From: Nocardia brasiliensis NBRC 14402
Lineage (GTDB): Bacteria; Actinomycetota; Actinomycetes; Mycobacteriales; Mycobacteriaceae
DNA length: 64,000 bases
Assembly: GCF_000308475.2 (NCBI RefSeq)
Contig: NZ_BAFT02000112.1
Coordinates: forward strand, 167,797 to 231,796
Direction: 5' to 3'
The notes below the pieces were generated by a model. The model was not told the DNA's origin, searched no databases, and worked only from the letters and a program-made list of their open reading frames with translations. Both the position numbers and the translations under genes were made by a program. Each line of letters starts with the position of its first letter. Position 1 is the first letter of the stretch. Shown here piece by piece: positions 47,101 to 64,000 of this stretch.

Positions 47101-49055
47101 ATCGCGAACGGGATGTTGTTCGCCGCCGAGGCCGGATCGAACTGGTTCAGGAACCACATCCGCTGCTGCGCCAGCGACAGCGGGATGTGTTCGGGTCGTT
47201 CCATCGGGGCCAGCGCGCGCCGGTCGTCAGCGCCCTTCAACGGCTCCAACCGCTCGGCCAGGCCTGCCACCGTGGGGGTTTCGAAGATCAGCCGGGCGGG
47301 CACTCGGGCCGACAGTGCTGTGCCGAGCCGGGCCGCCACCTGCGTCGCGATCAGCGAATTGCCGCCGAGCTCGAAGAAGTCGTCGTCGGCGCCGACCGGC
47401 GCACCGGGGCCGAGCACCTCCGCGAACACATCCGAGACCAGCTCTTCCAACGGGCCGACCGGTGCGCGGAAGACCTTGGTCTGCAAGCGCGGTGCGGGCA
47501 GCGCGGCCCGATCCAGCTTGCCGACCGGGGTCAACGGGATGGTGTCGAGCACCATGACGACCGTCGGCACCATGTGCGCGGGCAGGCTCTGCTCGGCGAA
47601 CGCGGCCAGCTCGGCGGCGTCCGCGGCTTTTCCGGGTGCGGCGTGCACGTAGGAGACGAGAATTGTGGCGCCGGTGTCCAGGTCGTGTCCGACGGTCACC
47701 GCGAAGTCGACCGTCTCGTGCGCGGCGAGCACCGCGTCGATCTCGCCGAGTTCGATCCGGAAGCCGCGGATCTTCACCTGGAAGTCGTTGCGGCCCCGGT
47801 ATTCCAGCTCGTTCCGGTCGTTCCAGACCACCAGATCGCCGGTGCGGTACAGCCGGGAGCCGCTGGCATCGAACGGATTCGCGACGAACCGAGCCGCCGT
47901 CAACCCCGGACGATCGTGGTACCCGCGCGCCAGTTGCGCGCCGGTGATGTACAGCTCGCCGACCGTACCGGCGGGCACCGGCACCAGCCACTCGTCCAGC
48001 ACGTATTCGGTGACCGCGCGGATCGGCCCGCCGATGGTGACCGGCTCGTCCGGCACCAGCGGCGCGCTGATATTGGTCATGATGGTGGTCTCGGTAGGCC
48101 CGTATCCGTTGAAGAACTCGCGAGCCCGGCTACCCGCCACGGGAATCACCCAGCGCCGCACCAGCTCCGGCGGGCAGGCCTCGCCACCCGCGACCACGAC
48201 GCGCAACTCGTCCAGTCCGGCGGGCTCGACCGAGGCCAGCGCGGCGGGCGTGATGAACGCGTGCGTCACTCCGGTGCGCCGCAGCAGGATGGCCAGCTCC
48301 TCGCCGCCGAACACGGTGGGTGCCGCGATCACCATCGTGGCCGCGCCACCCACCGCGAGCAACAACTCCAGCACCGACGCGTCGAACGAGGGCGACGCGA
48401 AATGCAGTGTCCGCGAGGCACTCGTCACCTGGTATCGCTCCCGCTGCTCATCGCAGAAACTCGACAGACCGGCCTGCGTGACGACCACGCCCTTCGGCTT
48501 GCCGGTGGATCCGGAGGTATAGATGACGTACGCCGGATGTTCGGCGCGCAGCGGCCGCACCCGATCGACGTAGGTCACCGGGTCGGCCGGGAACTCCTCC
48601 AGCAGCCGGGCGCAGTCGGCGGTATCGATGGGCAGCCAATCGACCCGGTCGGGCAGATCGGCGCGCACGCCCGCGACCGTGAGGCCGAAGACGGCGCCGG
48701 AGTCGACGACCATGTGCTCGACGCGGTCGGCCGGATAGTTCGGATCCACCGGGAGGAAACCGGCGCCGGTCTTGGCCACCGCCCAGACCGCGACCACGGA
48801 GTCGATCGAGCGGGGAATGCCGACGGCGACCAGGTCCTCGGGGCCGATGCCGCGCTCGATCAGCAGCCGGGCCAGCCGCGTCGACCGCTCATCGAGCTCG
48901 GCGTAGCTCAGTTCGGCCAGGACGCCGGTGGCGTCGGCGTAGGTGACGCCGAGGCCGCTCGGGTTGGCTTCGACGGCGGTCGCCAGCAGCTGCGGCAGGG
49001 TGGTGACGCGCGGGCGCCTGGTCCGCGTCGGTCGAACGCGTGCCGGGCGGGTCAT
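32190..49055 (-). CDS. NRPS1: five-module non-ribosomal peptide synthetase with TE
   Basis: A 5621-residue synthetase, in order A1-T1-C1-A2-T2-C2-A3-T3-C3-A4-T4-E-C4-A5-T5-TE. Landmarks: A-domain P-loops (TSGSTG) near residues 180, 1250, 2330, 3425 and 4910; carrier Ser motifs (LGGNSL) near 563, 1639, 2747 and 5292, and LGGDSI near 3811; thioesterase GWSLGG near 5436. It has no starting C domain. By alignment with GrsA/EntF I read pocket residues as DALFVGGIM (A1 and A4), DVWDFILVS (A2), DLWHLILVS (A3) and DIWHFAWVV (A5); none gives a certain amino acid. C2 has HHIAADA instead of HHxxxDG. The epimerase motif is NGLVVDD instead of HHxxxDG, though the following C4 is of the D-accepting type. 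I use the ATG at 49055, matching NRPS2, over a GTG two codons earlier. Confidence 0.93.
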   Translation of the reverse strand: MTRPARVRPTRTRRPRVTTLPQLLATAVEANPSGLGVTYADATGVLAELSYAELDERSTRLARLLIERGIGPEDLVAVGIPRSIDSVVAVWAVAKTGAGFLPVDPNYPADRVEHMVVDSGAVFGLTVAGVRADLPDRVDWLPIDTADCARLLEEFPADPVTYVDRVRPLRAEHPAYVIYTSGSTGKPKGVVVTQAGLSSFCDEQRERYQVTSASRTLHFASPSFDASVLELLLAVGGAATMVIAAPTVFGGEELAILLRRTGVTHAFITPAALASVEPAGLDELRVVVAGGEACPPELVRRWVIPVAGSRAREFFNGYGPTETTIMTNISAPLVPDEPVTIGGPIRAVTEYVLDEWLVPVPAGTVGELYITGAQLARGYHDRPGLTAARFVANPFDASGSRLYRTGDLVVWNDRNELEYRGRNDFQVKIRGFRIELGEIDAVLAAHETVDFAVTVGHDLDTGATILVSYVHAAPGKAADAAELAAFAEQSLPAHMVPTVVMVLDTIPLTPVGKLDRAALPAPRLQTKVFRAPVGPLEELVSDVFAEVLGPGAPVGADDDFFELGGNSLIATQVAARLGTALSARVPARLIFETPTVAGLAERLEPLKGADDRRALAPMERPEHIPLSLAQQRMWFLNQFDPASAANNIPFAIRLTGALDLGALQAAITDVIERHETLRTVYPAIDGTGYQVILPVAEAVPDLAPKPLAEPELADWLREFALRGFDVATEVPLRLALAELSASEHVVVVVVHHIAADGASVAPFLRDLLGAFLSRRNGAPPALPPLPVQYADYTLWQREVLGDEHDPDSVAAAQIAYWRNALAGIPDRIDLPADRPRPVVASGAGAEYTFEVSAEVHRGLTELAQRAGASEFMVVHTAFAALLARLTGTVDITIGTPVAGRGERELDGLIGMFVNTLVLRTPIDPGASFTDLLAATKETDLAAFSHAELPFERLVEVLDPVRSQAHHPLFQVALFFQNMNKAQVELPGLSAQAVEFDGAVAKFDLQLTVVPKAESGFSAQFTYATDLFDEATIAQFAHRLDRLLAAVVAQPERAVGDIDLLDPAERERILYGWNETRHAVAPELLLDGYRRTVAARPSATALVYEGATLAHPSPDHHPPSSRYATLTYREFDDRVNRLARLLIDRGVGAESLVGLAIRRSVDLVVGMYAIVTAGGAYVPLDPDHPAERIAHILDTAQPACVLTTAADAIQVPDGVEVLRLDEIDTAAFDGSPVRPDELRRTVLPQHPAYVIFTSGSTGRPKGVAVSHAAIHNQIDWMLAQYPLGPDDVYLQKTATTFDVSLWGFFMPLRAGATLVVATHDGHRDPAYVAETIAAQRVTVTDFVPSMLTVFAAHAAADAGPTLREVFVIGEALPPETVAAFGAVSQAQLHNLYGPTEAAVSVTYWPADGSDSRSVPIGLPQWNTQVYVLDARLRPVPAGVPGELYLAGDQLARGYVRRPDLTADRFLANPFGFGERMYRTGDLVVWRAGSAGRSHRLEYLGRTDFQVKFRGQRIELGEIETALLAQPSVSQAVALVSQSTLGDQLVAYVVPAPGTSVEQPALLAAVAETLPAYMVPAAIVVLDELPLNPSGKLDRRALPEPAFAAREFRAPATPVEEIVAEVFGEVLGLSRVGADDDFFALGGNSLIATQVVARLGAAVDARVPVRTLFETPTVQALAAAIESQTHAARGIALGSIARPDELPLSLAQRRMWFLNRFDQSDDGSAGSAAYNLPFALRLTGALDVEALGAALEDVVGRHEVLRTVYPETSAGPVQVVLPASRVTLDVAARPVTAAAVPAEVYALASTPFDVTDEVPLRVRLLEITDSADESDHVLAVVVHHIAADASSMGPLVRDVMVAYAARTAGEAPGWAPLPVQYADYALWQRAVLGDESDAESIAAQQIDFWRKQLSGLPDLLELPTDRSRPAIASMAGARVDVRIDAATHAGLVELGRAHGATLFMVVHTALAVLLARLSGTGDIAIGTPVAGRGERELDDLIGMFVNTVVFRSIVDGAESFTDLLARQRDTDLQAFAHADIPFERLVEVLNPPRSTAHHPLFQVGLSFQNIAHTALELPGLTVAGVDADLDVSQFDLHLIVGDSYDESGVPAGIGGFFTYATDLFDAATVQGFAARLAQVLAAVVADVGTPVGDIDILVPGERHSVLSEWNDTAHRVDPAATLPSFLRRSVLAAAPEAVAVVADLPDGSRHELTYVELDTRVNRLARYLISRGVGPESRVALAFRRSVDLVVAMYAVAKAGGAYVPVDPDQAAERTDYILATAAPVCVLTDADADFDTAAAPVVRLDDLVLSSFASGPLADTERVAPLRPEHTAYVIFTSGSTGRPKGVAVSHAAIANQLQWKIAEFGLSGHDAVLLKTAATFDLSVWEFWSAVVCAGKLVIAAPDGHRDPAYLNDLIIREAVTTLHVVPSMLDALLVHTSTAASAQPSPLTRVLAIGEALPAALAQRFLAAQPEVALYNLYGPTEAAVSITRHRVTADDQAVVPIGTPEWNSRAYVLDSRLRPVPVGVSGELYLAGAQLARGYFGRPDLSADRFVANPFEPGARMYRTGDLVAWTGSGELEYQGRTDFQVKVRGFRIELGEIEAALLALPEIAQAAVVAKSDAKTGDRLVAYLVAAQPSAAPAAPTSFAVQAASFAAQAAEAAGAAAAGLDVAQVKSALSEGLPSYMVPSAFVVLDRLPLNVNGKLDRKALPEPEFEAQVFRAPSTPIEEIVAAVYAEVLGVERVGADDDFFALGGNSLLATQVAARIGAALDSRVPVRALFEAATVAGLAIKVEHLAGERTRTPLVAQSRPDHIPLSFAQQRMWFLNQFDTAAAVYNIPVAIRLSGDLDVDALQQAVTDLVARHEIMRTVYPETLDGPQQRILAPHEVLVDLAPAQIGEERVAHEVQRIVAAGFDVTMEVPFRARLFQLAGSEYVLVFVAHHISADGWSMGPLTRDLMLAYAARSGGEAPAWSPLPIQYADYALWQRTVLGDDDDPDSVAGTQLAYWTTELADLPDELNLPTDRPRPPAQSFAGGKTHFVVDAEVHAALVEVAKRHNATLFMVVHTALAVFLARLSGTEDVVVGTPIAGRGEAELDDLIGMFVNTLVLRTRVAPQLGFTELLAANRETDLRAFANADTPFERLVEVLDPERSAGRHPLFQVALSFENLAATSFELPGLSFAALDPAADTAKFDLLLTLREQRTEAGAEAGLAAEFTYARDLFDETTVTDFGRRFRRILAAVARDPGIAVGDLEILDDSERADLISRVGAEAVPPRTLAELMASAVTRNPTGPAIVVHGRAFSYVELDAASSQLARSLIDRGAGPDVLVAVAIRRSVESVLALWAVAKTGAALVPIDPTYPAERIAHMVTDSQAYLGVTLTAELGTLPAMAGGRPWLVLDDRDFTYDVASRSDRPISFSERHGPIRSSNAAYVIYTSGSTGLPKGVVVTHAGLANFSAEQVERYQLDQSTRALAFASPSFDASMLELLLALGSAGALVVAPPLTFGGAELASLIQEEQVTHAFLTPSVLASLDPDALSGMRAIVAGGEAVPADLVTKWAGDEQRRFHNGYGPTETTIMTNISDPLRPGEPVTIGGPIRDMRSLVLDSRLRPVPEGVAGELYLGGIQLARGYHARPGLTAARFVADPYGAPGERLYRTGDVVRWRRGSAAPEVEYVGRNDFQVKVRGFRIELGEIDAALTGQPGVEFAVTVGRESGSGATMLVSYVLPAQGATLDIAALTEELGAILPEYMVPTAIVELDEIPLTPVGKLDRRALPEPALATAAYRAPQTQAELAIAEVIGEVLGLDRVGLDDDFFALGGDSIVSIQVVSRCRARGVTFTPRAVFESRTVAALARVAVVEDGPGDESGDLPLTPHAARLLDAGVEVRAIALDVPDSCAVEAVHAAVGKVLDQHPMLWVRLDRAGEAPVLRIPPVDERTGEAFRRLDPQHGETSLPIDDVVQAAAAALDPEQGRNIHFVLTGGPEGRSTLIVVANGLVVDDISWRTIVDQLTAAWSRGRHAAPAAPESGLGVLIRALSTRAHDLRTVGELGWWERALGAVPAAADTDQLDLRTRSRVSLAITAEGAAAVAAVAAAYHTIVDDVLLTAVALALQTSAQESVTRAVGSLIRLSADQRSATNADESMVGGFTTEFPLPLRLSRIDTAEALVGGPAAGAALAQIKESRRAVPSQGVGYGLLRYLNADTADELGVLGRGRFALRYRDLRPARVHTDIAADDLLLDLTVDATDDGLLARFDYATAAFAADEVKTFAEHWIRALGGLAEHGLHPDAGGFTPSDFGLVRLNQTGIDRLAAAYPNLTDVWPVTPLQSGMLFHALLAESSIDAYTTQFVLDLGGAVDATRMHRCAQAVLDRHDNLRVAFAEDAEGKPLQIVQDSLDVPWRLIDLAQLEPGAATAELDRIKAADLADHFDMRTAPLLRFALIRSAADSYHLLVTSHHILIDGWSMPLLMKDLLTLYALGGNARHLPKVPSYRNYLAWLGAQPADAARDAWRAALAGVTEPTPLAPVDPGREISSGVGEVGFELAPADTTALTRLASGLGVTVNTVVQAAWGLLIGRSVDRDDVVFGATVSGRPPQLDGVESMVGLFLNAIPVRVRLGATDTLGGLLRQLQAEQAGLLDHHYLGLSDIQETVGVEGLFDSLVVFESFPVDREGLEKASAIDGMNITGVGAVNGTHYPLTVMVVLDSQLRVSVKYLRDLFDEATAQALAERLSALIRRFVTNPQARVADIDVLLDGERAELAARNGTDVPDLLDEATLLSLFDAQVARTPDAPAVRFGEVTLSYADLDLRSRALAAELIRWGVGAESLVAVAMRRSIDLVVTIYGVLRSGAGYLPIDPDHPTERNEFVLDAAAPACVLTTTGDAFDTDAAVPVVAVDTLYLPLDAVSPADPEITPDNVAYVIYTSGSTGRPKGVMITHRQMVNQFRWAQWIYPHDASDVVLHKTPITFDISTWELFWPLQTGAAIVVAEPDGHRDPAYLARVIAEYGVSTVHFVPSMLDAFLDPALAAQLPTLRRVFAAGEALTGETAARFAATIPTAQLVNWYGPAEATVVTDYPVQDSGVVAVPIGTPVANTRVHVLDRQLCPVPIGAAGELYISGVQLARGYLGAPALTAERFVAHEGGTRLYRTGDIVRWHGAALEYLGRSDFQVKLRGQRIELGEIETVLLGHPSVRHAAVALVHGSTGDRLVGYLVAAPGEVVDNAAVLSHARGALPSYMVPSTFVVLDALPLNPSGKLDRKALPVPEFAARPYRPPTTPLERTITEVFAEVVGAEQVGLDDDFFDIGGNSLVATRAVSRLRTLTGAEVRVQWFFTDSTPAALATRILAALAGDHDYDLESNAALGVLLSIRTRVPHDTAAAEPLFCIHPMYGLSWCYAGLARYVPASTPIFGLQSPALSEDGYLPTSLAEMATRYVREIRAVQPEGPYRLLGWSLGGVLAHAIATELQAAGEQVTLLAMLDSHPDIDVTDFRAAIREALAELGIGAHALLPEDGDIHDLSEEALAALHATIPPDMAVLTPERVRRIYRSAVRSAELIAEHRPAVFRGRLDYFSAAGHETAAQNWYPLVEGRVEDHPIGVPHDQMTSPEALADIGPALSRLLDPRTGDTARRSGLT
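44425..44567. repeat. 143-bp tract identical to 56977-57119 (A2 domains of NRPS1 and NRPS2)
   Basis: Read base by base, this stretch of the A2 C-terminal subdomain is identical to the one in NRPS2, including all wobble positions. It covers the A8-region motif FRGQRIELGEIETAL. Flanking bases then differ. A second pair, about 85 bp and identical, lies in the A1 domains (about 48322-48406 and 60838-60922). Confidence 0.85.
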
Positions 49056-49292
49056 GCGCACACCGCTGCACGGGTCTCGTCACTTCGCTGCCCGACCGAC
49101 CGAACCATGAAGATGCCTCACCCTGCCTGTTGTCGCCGCATTTCCGCCTAGCTGGCCCCCGCCCCCATGATCATCGAACGCGTGCCCGCCCATCGTTACC
49201 GAAGGAACCGGCCCACGCCGAACACAGCCCGGTGCGACCCCGGGAAAAGGGTAGCGACGAACCACGGGAAACGAGCGCCCGGAACGATTATT

Positions 49293-49332
49293 CCCTGCCG
49301 ACGCGAGAATGGTGTCGCGCGCGTCGGCAGGG
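49293..49332 (-). terminator. Hairpin between NRPS2 and NRPS1
   Basis: CCCTGCCGACGCG (49293-49305) is perfectly mirrored by CGCGTCGGCAGGG (49320-49332) with a 14-base loop, starting six bases after the NRPS2 stop codon. The run after it on the minus strand is AATAATCG, not a clear U-tract, so it may attenuate rather than end transcription. It suggests that NRPS1 has its own promoter in 49056-49290. Confidence 0.55.
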
Positions 49333-49337
49333 CATCG

Positions 49338-61567
<12,230 letters not shown>

Positions 61568-61571
<4 letters not shown>

Positions 61572-61657
61572 GCTCGCACCAACAGGAGTGCCTCTTTTTC
61601 CTTGACGTCCCCCACTACGCGAACCATGAAACTCTGCTCATCCTGCCTGTCGAACAT
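61568..61657 (-). CDS. 29-codon upstream reading frame coupled to NRPS2
   Basis: From ATG 61657 a short frame runs MFDRQDEQSFMVRV, then VGDVKEKEALLLVRA, and stops with TGA overlapping the NRPS2 ATG (ATGA). The frame is open further upstream (to 61807) but without better start signals. NRPS2 has no good ribosome-binding site of its own, so translation of this frame may deliver ribosomes to it. The N-terminus faintly recalls the start of MbtH-like proteins (NPFDDxDxxFxVxVN), the usual NRPS partners, but it is far too short to be one. It may be a relic or a leader peptide. Similar DNA, frame-broken, precedes NRPS1. Confidence 0.4.
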
Positions 61658-61755
61658 GTGAAGCCACACCACCATCGGGTGTCGGCGTCGGACAACCCGA
61701 TCTGAGTGACCATAGTCATGTTTTTTGGGGCTTGCACCCCATACCCGTCGGTCTG

Positions 61756-64000
61756 CTACCCGACGTTCAGAAGATCGCCGAGGGTGGCCACGGTCACCTG
61801 CGACCATGCACCACCCGGAATCGGTCCGTCGGCGACCACCACGGCCCGCAGATCTTCCAGGGCCGCCGGGTCAAGGGTATCGAGGCCCGCGGAGTCGGTC
61901 AGCAGGTGGCTGACCCATTCGTCCGCGAGCGCCTCGGTCGGCTCGGCGCCGGCCGGGGTGAGCACGATCGCGGCCCCGGACGAACCGGCGGCCACCGCCT
62001 CGAGCACCGCGAGTTCGGCGGGCCCGCCGAGCCGGCAGGTCCGTGACTCGAAGGTCAGGTCGGTGCGGGTGCGCAGCCGGTCCACCGCCGCCGCCAGCTC
62101 GTCGTAGCCGACGGTGCGAGCCCCGACGAAGGCCGGGTCCGTGCCACGGAGCACCCTGGTGCGGTGCGCGTAGGTCACCGGCCGCGGTGATTCGGCCGCG
62201 ATCTGTGCGGCCACCGCGCGATCGCTCAGGACGAGCCAATCGATCTCGCCCGACTCGTGCACCCGGGCGTCGGTCAAACCCACCTTGACGACCAGCTGGG
62301 CCGGCATCGGGTCGTCGACCGAGGACACCGGAACAACCGCGGCACCGGCCTTGAGCACGGCCCAGGTCGCGACGACGGCGTCCACGCCGCGGTCGAGCCG
62401 CACCGCGACACCGTCGCCGGGACCGCAGCCGCGGGCGGCCAGCACCCGGGCCAGGCGCGAGGACCGCGCGTCGAGTTCTTCGTAGGAGACCGCGTCCTCA
62501 CCGGAGACCAGCGCGGGACCGTCCGGATCGTCCTCCACCACCGCGGTCAGCGCCTGGGTCAGCGCGGTGCCGGTGGTGGTGGGCGCGCCTTCGGCGCGGA
62601 ACTCCGGCGACGACTCCGCCGCCGTCCGCACCCGCTCGCGCTCCTGCTCGTCCAGCAGGTCGATATCGCCGACGCGTACCTGCGGGTCGGCGACCACCGC
62701 GGTCAGAATCCGCTCCAGCCTGCGGCACAGCGCCTGCACCGTCGACTCGTCGAAAAGGTCTGTGGCGTAAGTGATCGCGGTGATCAGCTCGTCCGGCGAG
62801 CCGTCCGGGCGGTGCCGCGGATCGACGTTCACCTGCAGGTCGAATTTCGCCGCGATCTCGCCGCTGTCCAACCCGGCGATGGTCAGGCCCGGCAGCTCCA
62901 GCGTCGGCTGCTCGTTGTTCTGGAACGACAGCACGACGCCGAACAGCGGGTTGTACACGCTCGCGTGCCCGGGCAGGACCACCTCGACGATGCGCTCGAA
63001 CGGGATGTCGGCATTGGCGAAGGCCGCCAGGTCGGTCTCGCGGGCCCGATCCACCAATTCGGCGAAGGTCGAGCGTGATTCGACCGCGGTGCGCAGCGTG
63101 AGCGTGTTGACGAACATGCCGACCAACTCGTCCAGCGCCCGCTCGCCACGGCCCGCGATCGGCGTGCCGATGGCGATATCGGTGCTGTTGGACTGGCGGG
63201 CGAGCAGCACCGCCAGCGCCGCGTGCACCACCATGAACAACGTCGAATTGTGTTCGCGCGCAATCCGGACCAGCGCGGCATGCACGTCGGGCGAGACCGC
63301 GAAGCCGGTCGAGGCGCCGCGCATCGAAGGCACGGCGGGACGCGGCCGGTCCAGCGGCAGGGTCAGCTCACCGGTCAACCCGTCGAGCTGCCTGCGCCAG
63401 TACGTCAATTGCTGTGCCGCAATGGATTCCGGATCGTCGTCGGTGCCGACCACGGCGCGCTGCCAGAGCGCGAAGTCCGCGTACTGCACCTCCAGCGGCG
63501 ACCAGCGCGGCGAATTGCCGCCGACCCTGGCGAGATAGGCGGTCACCATGTCCCGGGCCAGCGGCGCGATCGAGGCGCCGTCGGCCGAGATGTGATGCAC
63601 GACGAGCGCGAGCAGATGCTCGTCCGGCCCGACCGCGAGCAGCAGCGCGCGCACCGGAACCTGCTGGGTCACATCGAATCCGGCCGACAGCAGCGCGGTG
63701 ATCCGGGCGATCGGGTCGGTGGTCTCGACGACCTCGAGGCCACCGGGCAACGCCTCGCCGACCGAGACGATCTGCTGGTAGGCCACCCCCGACGGATCCG
63801 CGGGGTACCGGGTGCGCAGGGCCTCGTGCCGCTCCAGCACATCCGCGACGGCGTTGCGCAGCGCGGGCACGTCGAGCACGCCGCTGAGCCGGATCGCCAT
63901 CGGAATGTTGTACGCGGGCGAGTCCGGATCGAACTGGTTGAGCACCCACATCCGTTGCTGGGCAAGCGAAAGCGGCACGCGCTCGCCGCGCTGCACCCGG
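61756..64000 (-). CDS. NRPS3, C-terminal part: C domain plus truncated, P-loop-less A domain
   Basis: This gene enters from beyond the right edge; the visible 747 residues are its C-terminus. Residues 1-435 are a full condensation domain (VPLSLAQQRMWVLNQFD, active site HHISADG, FVNTLTLRT). After a linker, residues from about 470 align with the start of an adenylation domain (VSYEELDARSSRLARVLAAR, VATWAVLKAGAAVVPV), but the ATP-binding TSGSTGxPKG loop is missing. The pocket segment reads GGPAELAVLEAV without the anchoring Asp. The protein stops (TLGDLLNVG) before YGPTE, the C-terminal subdomain and any carrier domain. It therefore cannot load an amino acid itself. Only 98 bases separate its stop from the leader frame of NRPS2, whose first domain is an A domain. 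This suggests that NRPS3 condenses onto NRPS2 in trans. Confidence 0.9.
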   Translation of the reverse strand, partial: RVQRGERVPLSLAQQRMWVLNQFDPDSPAYNIPMAIRLSGVLDVPALRNAVADVLERHEALRTRYPADPSGVAYQQIVSVGEALPGGLEVVETTDPIARITALLSAGFDVTQQVPVRALLLAVGPDEHLLALVVHHISADGASIAPLARDMVTAYLARVGGNSPRWSPLEVQYADFALWQRAVVGTDDDPESIAAQQLTYWRRQLDGLTGELTLPLDRPRPAVPSMRGASTGFAVSPDVHAALVRIAREHNSTLFMVVHAALAVLLARQSNSTDIAIGTPIAGRGERALDELVGMFVNTLTLRTAVESRSTFAELVDRARETDLAAFANADIPFERIVEVVLPGHASVYNPLFGVVLSFQNNEQPTLELPGLTIAGLDSGEIAAKFDLQVNVDPRHRPDGSPDELITAITYATDLFDESTVQALCRRLERILTAVVADPQVRVGDIDLLDEQERERVRTAAESSPEFRAEGAPTTTGTALTQALTAVVEDDPDGPALVSGEDAVSYEELDARSSRLARVLAARGCGPGDGVAVRLDRGVDAVVATWAVLKAGAAVVPVSSVDDPMPAQLVVKVGLTDARVHESGEIDWLVLSDRAVAAQIAAESPRPVTYAHRTRVLRGTDPAFVGARTVGYDELAAAVDRLRTRTDLTFESRTCRLGGPAELAVLEAVAAGSSGAAIVLTPAGAEPTEALADEWVSHLLTDSAGLDTLDPAALEDLRAVVVADGPIPGGAWSQVTVATLGDLLNVG

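Noticed and set aside
61726..61745. GGGG-loop-CCCC hairpin next to a T-run after NRPS3
   Set aside because: On the transcribed minus strand the run is A, not U, and the stem is only four or five bases. It does not act as a terminator for NRPS3.

Overview
The window looks like chromosomal DNA of a mycolic-acid actinomycete, most likely Nocardia or a close relative. The evidence is very high G+C with strong third-position bias, two secreted antigen-85-type mycolyltransferases, an MmpL transporter next to an EXLDI-family gene, an actinobacterial S10 ribosomal operon that ends at rpsQ, a DUF2637 protein, and giant non-ribosomal peptide synthetases (NRPSs). Genus is an inference; no rRNA gene is present.

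Layout. 1-7990: the tail of a CPBP membrane protease; a 921-residue DUF2637 membrane protein with an NGH-rich middle; a small uncharacterised gene behind two matched inverted-repeat operators; a convergent EXLDI-mmpL pair; and a decayed DUF6247 antitoxin-like/toxin-like pair. 8019-10358: an MFS exporter and a phosphatase-like gene. 10550-11276: a PIN-domain toxin and ribbon-helix-helix antitoxin with their operator. 11366-16631: the eleven-gene S10 operon on the minus strand (rpsJ, rplC, rplD, rplW, rplB, rpsS, rplV, rpsC, rplP, rpmC, rpsQ) with a good terminator. 17146-20199: a small secreted protein, a hotdog-fold protein, and a coupled mycolyltransferase-lipase pair. 20432-24262: a lycopene-cyclase-like flavoprotein facing a DrrABC-type ABC exporter. 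24624-29586: an aldehyde-dehydrogenase-like protein without its catalytic Cys, a 166-bp palindromic element, a double-TetR repressor, a crotonase and an SDR that lacks its Tyr. 29594-32026: an Nramp metal transporter and a second mycolyltransferase.

32190-64000 is an NRPS locus transcribed right to left. NRPS3 enters from beyond the right edge and ends in a condensation domain plus a crippled, truncated adenylation domain. NRPS2 (4077 aa) is A-T-C-A-T-C-A-T-C-A-T-TE. NRPS1 (5621 aa) is A-T-C-A-T-C-A-T-C-A-T-E-C-A-T-TE. NRPS1 and NRPS2 both begin with an A domain, share the same basic N-terminal tag, and have identical predicted substrate pockets in their first three modules. They then diverge: NRPS2 finishes with a threonine module, and NRPS1 with a degenerate epimerase and a fifth module. 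My main hypothesis is a forked assembly line in which one upstream synthetase feeds two alternative finishing synthetases. Long identical DNA tracts and a segment of foreign-looking codon use show that these two genes are being remodelled by recombination.
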